From positions 62,001 through 126,000 of the forward strand of contig JAQUTL010000003.1 of NCBI GenBank assembly GCA_028709805.1: a stretch of DNA of 64,000 bases. Direction: 5' to 3'. Of the stretch, positions 1 to 6,709 are shown in pieces. Numbering within the stretch: the stretch's first letter is position 1; every line of letters starts with the position of its first letter. Source of the DNA: Victivallaceae bacterium. GTDB lineage: Bacteria > Verrucomicrobiota > Lentisphaeria > Victivallales > Victivallaceae. Under the pieces are notes generated by a model. That model was not told where the DNA came from, ran no database searches, and saw nothing but the letters and a program-made list of their open reading frames with translations. A program made the translations under genes and the position numbers.

Positions 1-797
1 TATTGCGGCATGTGGCAGCATTCGATGATTTCGGCGCGGCGGTTGTGGCGGCGGACGAAGCGCTTAAGATGTTCGTTGCGGTGTCCTCCGCCGCTTTTGG
101 TCAGAAACACATAGTCGGCGCGGCGGATGTTTTTGATCGGTTCGCGCAAAATGCCCCGCGGCAGAACGTGGTGGTTGCCGAACGGAGTGGTGGAGTCCAC
201 CAGCACGATGTTGATATGGGGGCGCAGCCGCAGATACTGGAAGCCGTCGTCGAGGATCAGCGTGTCGGTCTGGAATTTGTCGATGGCGTAGCGTCCGGAC
301 TTCACCCGGTCTTTGTCCACCAGAACCACCACGCCTGGCAGGTTGCTGGCGAGCATGAACGGTTCGTCGCCGGCGTACTCGGAATTGAGCAGAACCCGTT
401 CACCGTCGGAGACGATTTTCGGCGGGTCCTCCTCCAGTTTGCCGGCCTTGGCCATCAGCCGCTCATAGAGTGAGCGTTTTTTGCTGCGGTACCCGCGCGA
501 GAGTATTGCCACCCGCCGGCCCTTCTGGTTGAGTGACCTGGCGAACACCTCCACCACCGGGGTTTTGCCGGTGCCGCCGCAGGTCAGGTTGCCGATGCTC
601 ACCACCAGACAGCCGAGCGCGTGATAGCGGAAAAAGCGGCGGTCGTACAGCCAGATGCGGAACTGTGTCACCATCCGGTAGAATCGGGAGGCCACAAACA
701 GCAGCGCGGTGATTGCGACGTCGCGTTTTCTCGCCTGGGGGCGCCCCAGGATAAACGGCAGAAAATATTGTTCGAGCCTCTCAAGAATTGCCCGCAT
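1..797 (-). CDS. lpxK: Tetraacyldisaccharide 4'-kinase LpxK (partial, 3' end off window)
   Basis: LpxK phosphorylates the 4' position of the lipid A disaccharide at the inner membrane. I translated the minus strand from the ATG at 797; the frame stays open to base 1, giving 265 codons without the C-terminus. The N-terminus is a hydrophobic membrane-associated segment. The unusual LpxK Walker A follows at about residues 67-80 ([14 protein letters not shown]), then SRGY and DDGFQY-type motifs ([10 protein letters not shown]) typical of the family. The start lies 9 bp after the stop of the LeuA-like gene, so the two are probably co-transcribed. Family identity is clear from the P-loop and DDGFQ motifs. 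Confidence 0.93.
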   Translation of the reverse strand, partial: MRAILERLEQYFLPFILGRPQARKRDVAITALLFVASRFYRMVTQFRIWLYDRRFFRYHALGCLVVSIGNLTCGGTGKTPVVEVFARSLNQKGRRVAILSRGYRSKKRSLYERLMAKAGKLEEDPPKIVSDGERVLLNSEYAGDEPFMLASNLPGVVVLVDKDRVKSGRYAIDKFQTDTLILDDGFQYLRLRPHINIVLVDSTTPFGNHHVLPRGILREPIKNIRRADYVFLTKSGGGHRNEHLKRFVRRHNRRAEIIECCHMPQ

Positions 798-806
798 CGG
801 GAATGT

Positions 807-2345
807 TCACTTTATCAGTTGGTTCAGCATTTTTTCAGTTGCGGTGATCGCGGCCACCAGCTGGTCGGAGTCAACCCCGATGGTGCGCAGCGTTGCCCCC
901 TCGACGTGCGGATTTTCCCACAGAATGGACACCTCCACCAATGCGTCGGTTTTGCCGCCGGGGGGAATGCGCACTTCGTAGTCGAGCAGTTTCGGCCATT
1001 TAAGGTCGCGGTCGCGCAGCGCTTTCTTCATGGCTTTCACCACGGCGTCATAGCCGCCGTCTCCGGTGGCCGCCGCTTCGATCGGCGGTTCGCCGGCAAA
1101 GCTGATGGCGATCTCGGCGCGGGGCGGCTGGCCGTTCTTCGTGGTGACGCTGTAGCTCTCCACCTTGATATGCGATGCCAGCGGAGTGCGCAGCACGCTG
1201 GAGATGATGAACGGCAGATCGCCGGCCGCCACGGTTTTTTTGCGGTCGCCGAGGCGGACGACTTCAGCCAGCACTTTGCTTCTGGTCTCTTCGTCGAGTT
1301 CCAGACCGAGTTCTTCGAGGTTTTTGTCGATCGACGACTTGCCCGCCAGTTTTCCGAGCGCGTAGTTGCGGGTGCGTCCGAAGCGTTCCGGCAGCAGGAG
1401 ATTGGCGTAAAGATTGCCTTTTTTGTCGCCGTCGGCATGGACGCCGCAGGTTTGGGTGAACACGTCCGAGCCGACCACCGGCATGTTCCACGCGCAGCGT
1501 TTGCCGGACAGGTTCTGAACCACGCTTGAAGCGTATTGAAGCTGTTTCTCCGCGATTCCGGTTTTTCTGCCGGTCATGTCGCGGATGGCAACCACGATCT
1601 GCGCCAGCGGCTGGTTGCCGGTGCGTTCGCCGAGTCCGTTGATGGTGGTGTGGACGCCGGAGGCTCCGGCGATGACCGCCGCCAGACTGTTGGCGGTGAC
1701 CATGCCGTAGTCGTTGTGGCCGTGAAAATCGAATCTGGCGTCCGGGAATGCGTTGAGCAGCCATTCGATGCCGCGGCCGACCTCGTCCGGCGACGAACTT
1801 CCGAGAGTGTCCGGCAGCATGTAGCGCATCACCTTTCCGGTTTGCTCCAGTTCGCTGATAAAGTTGTAGACATAGCCGAAATTGTCGCGAATGCCGTTGA
1901 AGCAGTCTTCAAGATAGACGTTGACGGTCAATCCGCGGTCGGCGGCAATTCCGATGTTCCGCACCGCGTCGGCGCAGTGCTGCTGCGGCGTTTTGCCGAG
2001 CTGGACGCGGCAGTGCCGTTCCGAGCCTTTGCACAGCAGGTTGATCGTTTTGCCGCCGCAGTTGGCGATCCAGTCTATCGACTTGCCGTTGTCGACGAAC
2101 CCGAGAATCTCGATCTTGTCGAGTAATCCGCGGTGTTCCGCCCATTCGATTATCGCCTTGACGCCCTCGTGTTCGCCCTCTGAAACGCGGGCGGAGCCGA
2201 TTTCCAGCCGGTCGGCTTTGACATGGGTCAGCAGCAGGCGGGCCAGATGGAGTTTTTCGGCCGGGGTGAACGCCACGCCGGGGGTCTGTTCGCCGTCCCG
2301 GAGTGTGGTGTCCATGATTTCGACATAATTTTTGCAGTTTTTCAT
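807..2345 (-). CDS. 2-isopropylmalate synthase / citramalate synthase family protein
   Basis: This 512-aa protein belongs to the DRE-TIM metallolyase family, which condenses acetyl-CoA with a 2-oxo acid (LeuA, CimA, homocitrate synthase). The family signature is at residues 12-21 (DTTLRDGEQT). The metal-binding HGHND motif and the GLGERTGN loop follow in the TIM barrel. A C-terminal LeuA-type regulatory domain is present, with GDGGYDAV and a final GVDSDQLVAA segment. The substrate (2-oxoisovalerate or pyruvate) cannot be decided by eye, and the SARVSEGE segment differs from classical LeuA. No Shine-Dalgarno precedes the ATG, and a promoter -10 ends about 10 bp upstream, so the mRNA may be leaderless. 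It is followed 9 bp later by lpxK. Confidence 0.88.
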   Translation of the reverse strand: MKNCKNYVEIMDTTLRDGEQTPGVAFTPAEKLHLARLLLTHVKADRLEIGSARVSEGEHEGVKAIIEWAEHRGLLDKIEILGFVDNGKSIDWIANCGGKTINLLCKGSERHCRVQLGKTPQQHCADAVRNIGIAADRGLTVNVYLEDCFNGIRDNFGYVYNFISELEQTGKVMRYMLPDTLGSSSPDEVGRGIEWLLNAFPDARFDFHGHNDYGMVTANSLAAVIAGASGVHTTINGLGERTGNQPLAQIVVAIRDMTGRKTGIAEKQLQYASSVVQNLSGKRCAWNMPVVGSDVFTQTCGVHADGDKKGNLYANLLLPERFGRTRNYALGKLAGKSSIDKNLEELGLELDEETRSKVLAEVVRLGDRKKTVAAGDLPFIISSVLRTPLASHIKVESYSVTTKNGQPPRAEIAISFAGEPPIEAAATGDGGYDAVVKAMKKALRDRDLKWPKLLDYEVRIPPGGKTDALVEVSILWENPHVEGATLRTIGVDSDQLVAAITATEKMLNQLIK

Positions 2346-2355
2346 AATGCCAAAT

Positions 2356-2383
2356 AATATACACGAAAAAAGCGCAAATGCAA
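2356..2383 (-). promoter_or_regulatory. Predicted sigma-70-type promoter of the LeuA-like gene
   Basis: On the minus strand, -35 TTGCAT (2383-2378), a 16-bp spacer, and -10 TATATT (2361-2356). The expected transcription start near 2349 leaves a leader of only about 4 nt before the ATG at 2345. Confidence 0.55.
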
Positions 2384-2463
2384 AAAATGAGTTGCTTCAA
2401 GCGTTTCCGACGGGGCGGAATGAATGGCTCGGAATGTTCAGCGGCGGGGGGAGGGCCGGGTTC

Positions 2464-2892
2464 TCACCGGTTCTTCTTTTCGCGGATCAGGCGTTCGGCT
2501 TCGGCGGCGATGGCATCGATCAGCCGCTGTTCAAAATCATTTTTTTCGTTCGGCGTTCCGTTGTCCGGTGTGACCTCCTCGGCGGTTATATCCACCGCTT
2601 CGCCGGGGGCGGGCGACGGTTCGGACGGCGGGTCGTTCACAAAAATCGTGGAATAGTTTCCGCCGTCCGGCTGGTCGGCTACAAATTTGATCTGCCGTTC
2701 GAAAAAAACTTCGTTCAAGGTGGACAGAATGCGTTCAATGCTGTCGGCGTTCAGTTTGGCTTCGCTTGGCGCGGTGCTGTAAACCACCGGACGCGGATGG
2801 GCGCCGTCGAAGTCGAGAAATATCCGGCTGCATGTCGCCTCCGCGTCGGTTATCGGCCGTCGGCCGATCAGAAAAAATTCTTCGCCGGCCAT
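2464..2892 (-). CDS. Hypothetical protein, 142 aa
   Basis: I do not recognise this protein. It lacks a signal peptide and membrane segments. The first 90 residues contain a FLDFDG stretch and a RQIKFVADQP...YSTIFV stretch. This recalls the pattern in N-terminal parts of some secreted metzincin-like proteins, but no HExxH motif is present. The C-terminal 50 residues are acidic and Pro/Glu-rich, then predicted helical (FEQRLIDAIAAEAERLI). It starts 3 bp after the sir2 stop, so it is the last gene of the lipoprotein-uxs-murF-sir2 cluster. The open frame, placement and ordinary codon use support a real gene; the function is unknown. Confidence 0.6.
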   Translation of the reverse strand: MAGEEFFLIGRRPITDAEATCSRIFLDFDGAHPRPVVYSTAPSEAKLNADSIERILSTLNEVFFERQIKFVADQPDGGNYSTIFVNDPPSEPSPAPGEAVDITAEEVTPDNGTPNEKNDFEQRLIDAIAAEAERLIREKKNR

Positions 2893-2895
2893 AGT

Positions 2896-3666
2896 TTAAT
2901 TCTTTCCGTAACGGGTCTCAAGCGCGTTGAACACCAGCTCAAGGTCGTCGAACCGCAGTGTTGCCAGCCGGTCCAGACCGGTCGGCTGGGCGTTGACGAT
3001 CACCACTTTGCCGCCGGAGCGCGCGGCGATTTCCGGCATGGCGGCGGCCGGATAAACGGTCAGGCTGCTGCCCAAAACCAGCAGCAACTCGGTGCGGCGC
3101 AGTTCCATGTCGGCGGTTTCGAGCATTTCGGCGTCAAGCGATTCGCCGTAGAACACGATGTCCGGCTTCAGCAGACCGCCGCAGTTCGGGCATTTCGGAA
3201 CGTCGCCGCGCTTGACAATCGGGTCGACCGCGGTGTCTTTGAATTTTCGGCGGCAGTTCAGACAATGGTAGCTGGCCGCGCTGCCGTGCAGCTCAAACAC
3301 CCGCCGGCTTCCGGCGCGCTGGTGCAGTTGGTCGATGTTCTGCGTGTAGACCCCATGGCAGAGTCCAAGTGCCTCCAGACGGGCGGCCACCCGGTGAACA
3401 ACGTTGGGCTGATATTTTTCCAGCGAATAGACGAAAGGCTTTGCCCATTCATAGAAAATTTCCGGATGAAGCCGGAAAAAGTCGATGGACAGCACCTCCT
3501 CAACGTCCAGTCCGTGCCACTTCTCCGAATAAACGCCGTTCGGACTGCGGAAGTCCGGTATCCCCGACAGCGTCGAAATTCCAGCTCCGGTGAAGATCAC
3601 CGTATGATGCGACCGGTCGATCAGCTTTTCAAGTTCCGCGATGCGCGTTGTAAAATCTTCTTTCAT
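2896..3666 (-). CDS. Sir2-family NAD-dependent protein deacylase
   Basis: The 256-aa sirtuin removes acyl groups from lysine using NAD+. From the chosen ATG at 3666 the motifs are GAGIS (27-31), the PDFRS segment, TQNID (108-112), catalytic His127 in ELHGS, and a zinc ribbon formed by Cys135, Cys138, Cys159 and Cys162. A longer open frame reaches 3801, but its extra 45 residues are low-complexity read-through inside murF. The 3666 start overlaps the murF stop as ATGA, the usual coupling pattern in this window. It is a bacterial cytosolic deacylase of CobB type. Its place after murF does not by itself indicate a cell-wall role. Confidence 0.93.
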   Translation of the reverse strand: MKEDFTTRIAELEKLIDRSHHTVIFTGAGISTLSGIPDFRSPNGVYSEKWHGLDVEEVLSIDFFRLHPEIFYEWAKPFVYSLEKYQPNVVHRVAARLEALGLCHGVYTQNIDQLHQRAGSRRVFELHGSAASYHCLNCRRKFKDTAVDPIVKRGDVPKCPNCGGLLKPDIVFYGESLDAEMLETADMELRRTELLLVLGSSLTVYPAAAMPEIAARSGGKVVIVNAQPTGLDRLATLRFDDLELVFNALETRYGKN

Positions 3667-5078
3667 TCTGCAATCACCTCCTCCGGAAGCGCTTTTTCCA
3701 GCGCTGTCCCGCGTGACGCCTTGATCAGCACGGTGAATCCTGCCTCCGCCATTTCCGCCACCGCGTCTTTTGCCGCGGCGGCGGTGTTGAACGTCCGCCA
3801 TGCCGCTTTGTCTTTCAGTGGAATCTGCGCGGCGGCGGCGGCCATGTGTTCGCCGACCAGCACCGCGGCGGAGCCGGGAAATCTTTCCGCCAGTTTTTTC
3901 AATACCCCGAGATGGCCGGCCGCTTCAAAGTTTCCGAGTTCGCGCATGTCTCCGAGCACCGCCAGAAATTTTTCCGGAAGCGTGAATCCGCTCAGCCATT
4001 CCAGCGCGGCGGCCATGCTTTCCGGATTGGCGTTGTAGGCGTCCACCACCCAGTCGGCGCCGTTGAAGCGGCGCACCAGCATCCGCATGCCGGGCAGCCG
4101 GGCGGCGGAAAGTCCTTTGGCGATCGCGGCTCTGTCGATGCCGAGCGCCGAGCCGAGGGCGGCGGCGCAGCCGGCGTTGGCGGCCTGATGCGGGCCGGAA
4201 AGCGTCCAGTCGATATGAAATTTTTCTCCGTCGCGCCATTCCAGTTCGATCGCGCTGCCGGTGAGATTTCCGCCAAGATAACGGCCGGTGACGTCGCCTT
4301 TTTCTCCGAACCGCAGCGTTTTGCGGTCTGCCGCGTATTTTTTCAGAATGTCAGCGCCGTGACAGTCGGCCGGGAACACCGCCGTTCCGTCCGATGGCAG
4401 CGCGGTGAAGATCGAACCTTTTTCCTCGGCCACGCCGTCAAGCGAACCGAGCTTTTCAAGGTGGCAGGCGGCAATGGAGTTTACCGCCGCCGTGTTTGGC
4501 GCCGTCATCGCCGTCAGCGGGGCGATCTCACCCGGCGAACTGGTTCCTATTTCGATTATCGCATAACGGTGGAGCGGCGTAAGCCTGAGCAGATTGGCCG
4601 GAACGCCGAAATGGTTGTTGGTGTTGCCAACGGTGGCCAGGACTTCGCGGTCCGGATCGGCACAGGCGGCGGCGCAGATCGCGCGGGTCATCTCCTTGAC
4701 GCTGGTCTTGCCCACGCTGCCGGTCAGCGCCGCGACTTTAAGCTGCGGAAAGCGCATGCGGTGAAAGTGCGCCAGCTGCCAGTAGGCGCGCAGCGTGTCA
4801 TCCACCGCGATGACCGGGATTCGCCATTCCGGCCGGACGCGGCCGGCCGCCCGTTTTTCGATCAGCAGCGCGGCGGCGCCGTGTTCGACCGCGCGGTCGA
4901 GACTGTCGTGCGGATCGAACAATTCGCCCTTGATCGCGATGAAAACGGCGTTGGAGCAATCGATCCGGTTGTCGGTGGCGACGGCGTATTCGCCGTCCGG
5001 TTCGATCCGGTTGATGGTTTCGCCTCCGGTGACGTTCAATATCTCCGCGGCGGAAAATGTGGCGGCTGAACAACTCAT
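3663..5078 (-). CDS. murF: UDP-N-acetylmuramoyl-tripeptide--D-alanyl-D-alanine ligase MurF
   Basis: MurF adds the D-Ala-D-Ala dipeptide to the UDP-MurNAc-tripeptide, the last cytoplasmic step of peptidoglycan precursor synthesis. The 471-aa length is typical. The N-terminal substrate domain is followed by the Mur ligase P-loop at residues 119-126 (TGSVGKTS), then NTNNHFGVP near 152-160, the EIGTSSPGEI segment, and DAYNANPESM in the C-terminal part. The gene lies 10 bp after uxs and overlaps sir2 by 4 bp, so it sits within an operon of envelope genes. Confidence 0.95.
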   Translation of the reverse strand: MSCSAATFSAAEILNVTGGETINRIEPDGEYAVATDNRIDCSNAVFIAIKGELFDPHDSLDRAVEHGAAALLIEKRAAGRVRPEWRIPVIAVDDTLRAYWQLAHFHRMRFPQLKVAALTGSVGKTSVKEMTRAICAAACADPDREVLATVGNTNNHFGVPANLLRLTPLHRYAIIEIGTSSPGEIAPLTAMTAPNTAAVNSIAACHLEKLGSLDGVAEEKGSIFTALPSDGTAVFPADCHGADILKKYAADRKTLRFGEKGDVTGRYLGGNLTGSAIELEWRDGEKFHIDWTLSGPHQAANAGCAAALGSALGIDRAAIAKGLSAARLPGMRMLVRRFNGADWVVDAYNANPESMAAALEWLSGFTLPEKFLAVLGDMRELGNFEAAGHLGVLKKLAERFPGSAAVLVGEHMAAAAAQIPLKDKAAWRTFNTAAAAKDAVAEMAEAGFTVLIKASRGTALEKALPEEVIAE

Positions 5079-5088
5079 TTTTTACGGC

Positions 5089-6024
5089 TCAGATAATGGT
5101 TTTGAAGTATTCGACGGTCTTGATCAGTCCGTCGCGCAATTTGGTGGACGGACTCCACCCGAGTGTCTTTTCCGCCAGTGAAATATCCGGTCTGCGCTGG
5201 ATCGGATCGTCTTCCGGCAGCGGCGCGAACACCAGTTTGCTTGACGAGCCGGTTATTTCAAGAATTGCGCCGGCAAGTTCCAGCATCGTGAACTCCACCG
5301 GATTGCCGAGGTTGACCGGTCCGGTAACTTCGGCCGGCGTGTTCATCATTCGGACCATGCCGTCGATCAGATCGTCCACATAGCAGAAACTTCTGGTCTG
5401 CTGTCCGCTTCCGTAAATGGTGATCGGCCGGTTTTTCAGCGCCTGAACGATGAAGTTGCTGACCACACGCCCGTCATCCGGCCGCATCCGGCTGCCGTAG
5501 GTGTTGAATATCCGCACGACCTTGATCGGGACCTTCCACTCGCGGTGATAGTCGAAAAACAGGGTTTCGGCGCAGCGTTTTCCCTCGTCGTAGCAGCTGC
5601 GCGGACCGATGCAGTTGACGTTGCCGCGATAGTCCTCGGTCTGCGGATGCACCATCGGGTCGCCGTAGACTTCGCTGGTGGAGGCCTGAAGAATCGGCAC
5701 GTTCAGGCGTTTTGCCAGACCGAGCATGTTCAGCGCGCCGACCACACAGGTCTGCACCGTGGCCACCGGATTGTTCTGATAATGGATAGGCGAGGCCGGA
5801 CAGGCCAGATTGTATATCGCGTCGGCCTCAAGCAGCAGCGGATGGGTGATGTCATGGCGGATCAGTTCAAAAGCCGGATTTCCCCACAGGTGCTCGATAT
5901 TGCGTTTGGTTCCGGTGTAGAAGTTGTCCACGCAGATCACGTCGTTTCCGCCGGCGATCAGCCGGTCGCAGAGGTGAGAGCCGAGAAACCCGCCGCCGCC
6001 GGTCACTATGATGGTTTTTTTCAT
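5089..6024 (-). CDS. UDP-glucuronate decarboxylase (UDP-xylose synthase), SDR family
   Basis: This 311-aa extended short-chain dehydrogenase converts UDP-glucuronate to UDP-xylose. The Rossmann glycine motif [10 protein letters not shown] is at residues 8-17. The substrate segment STSEVYGDP precedes the catalytic Tyr145-xxx-Lys149 pair (YDEGK). [12 protein letters not shown] and [10 protein letters not shown] are hallmarks of the UXS/ArnA-decarboxylase group. The gene is 18 bp downstream of a lipoprotein gene and 10 bp upstream of murF. The product probably feeds surface polysaccharide synthesis, in keeping with the sugar-nucleotide enzyme encoded nearby at 6710-9382. Confidence 0.92.
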   Translation of the reverse strand: MKKTIIVTGGGGFLGSHLCDRLIAGGNDVICVDNFYTGTKRNIEHLWGNPAFELIRHDITHPLLLEADAIYNLACPASPIHYQNNPVATVQTCVVGALNMLGLAKRLNVPILQASTSEVYGDPMVHPQTEDYRGNVNCIGPRSCYDEGKRCAETLFFDYHREWKVPIKVVRIFNTYGSRMRPDDGRVVSNFIVQALKNRPITIYGSGQQTRSFCYVDDLIDGMVRMMNTPAEVTGPVNLGNPVEFTMLELAGAILEITGSSSKLVFAPLPEDDPIQRRPDISLAEKTLGWSPSTKLRDGLIKTVEYFKTII

Positions 6025-6042
6025 ATTACGCCCCGCGGCGGA

Positions 6043-6606
6043 TCAGTTCTGCGGCGCGACGATGCTGCGGACTTCGTCGCCCTTGAACACCACCCGGAAT
6101 GTCCGGTCGGGCGACTGATAATAGAGGTAGCTCGACCCGGAAAGCTCCGGCGTTCTGCCCGGCACCGGATAGCCGAACGAAAAAATCACCTCTTCGCGGG
6201 TCATCCCCGGCGCGACGGAGGCGTGTTGAATCCGTTCCAGACTTTCCGGCTTCACATCTTTGAGCAGCACGTCCGGCGGCAGCAGCGTGAATATCCGTTT
6301 CAGGTACTCCTGCATCGGGATCATCATGGTTTCCGGATCGAACTCGACGGTGTATTCCACTCCGCGCTCGTCCCTGAACACAACGGTGCGCTCGGTGGCG
6401 CGCACCGGAACCACCGCGGTGCCGATGGGCAGAATCCGGCCGGTCTGATAGTTGACGCAGCTGATCGCGGCCGGATTTTCAAACCACAGATTGGTTCGCA
6501 GATAGAGTTTGCCGTCCACCGGCTGCTGCATGACCTCCGGCACCACAATCTCCCTGGCGCAGCCCAAACAGAGGAGTGCGGCGAAAAGAGCAAGATATTT
6601 ACGCAT
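6043..6606 (-). CDS. Putative outer-membrane lipoprotein with BamE/SmpA-like C-terminus
   Basis: The 187-aa product starts with a lipoprotein signal peptide ending LCLGC, with the lipidated cysteine at residue 16. The C-terminal third carries a VAPGMTREEV...FGYP segment like the GMT-x-x-x-V...G-x-P motif of SmpA/BamE-fold proteins, followed by predicted beta strands. This suggests a periplasm-facing lipoprotein, but the fold assignment rests on a short motif. It opens the uxs-murF-sir2 cluster and has its own predicted promoter at 6641-6669. AAAGGAAAA upstream serves as the ribosome binding site. Confidence 0.75.
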   Translation of the reverse strand: MRKYLALFAALLCLGCAREIVVPEVMQQPVDGKLYLRTNLWFENPAAISCVNYQTGRILPIGTAVVPVRATERTVVFRDERGVEYTVEFDPETMMIPMQEYLKRIFTLLPPDVLLKDVKPESLERIQHASVAPGMTREEVIFSFGYPVPGRTPELSGSSYLYYQSPDRTFRVVFKGDEVRSIVAPQN

Positions 6607-6640
6607 TTGTTATTTTCCTTTCATGTCGTTGCATCAACAA

Positions 6641-6669
6641 AATCTACACCGTGAAGCGGTCAAATCCAA
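6641..6669 (-). promoter_or_regulatory. Predicted promoter of the lipoprotein-uxs-murF cluster
   Basis: On the minus strand, -35 TTGGAT (6669-6664), 17-bp spacer, and -10 TAGATT (6646-6641). It lies in the 103-bp gap after the sugar kinase gene. Confidence 0.5.
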
Positions 6670-6709
6670 ATTCTTCCGCGTAAAAAAGCGGTTTTTAATG
6701 TTGTGCCGG

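Noticed and set aside
2332..4038. Long plus-strand open frame (568 codons) opposite sir2 and the orphan gene
   Set aside because: It lies antisense to genes with clear motifs and has no recognisable domain; GC-rich sequence creates such shadow frames.
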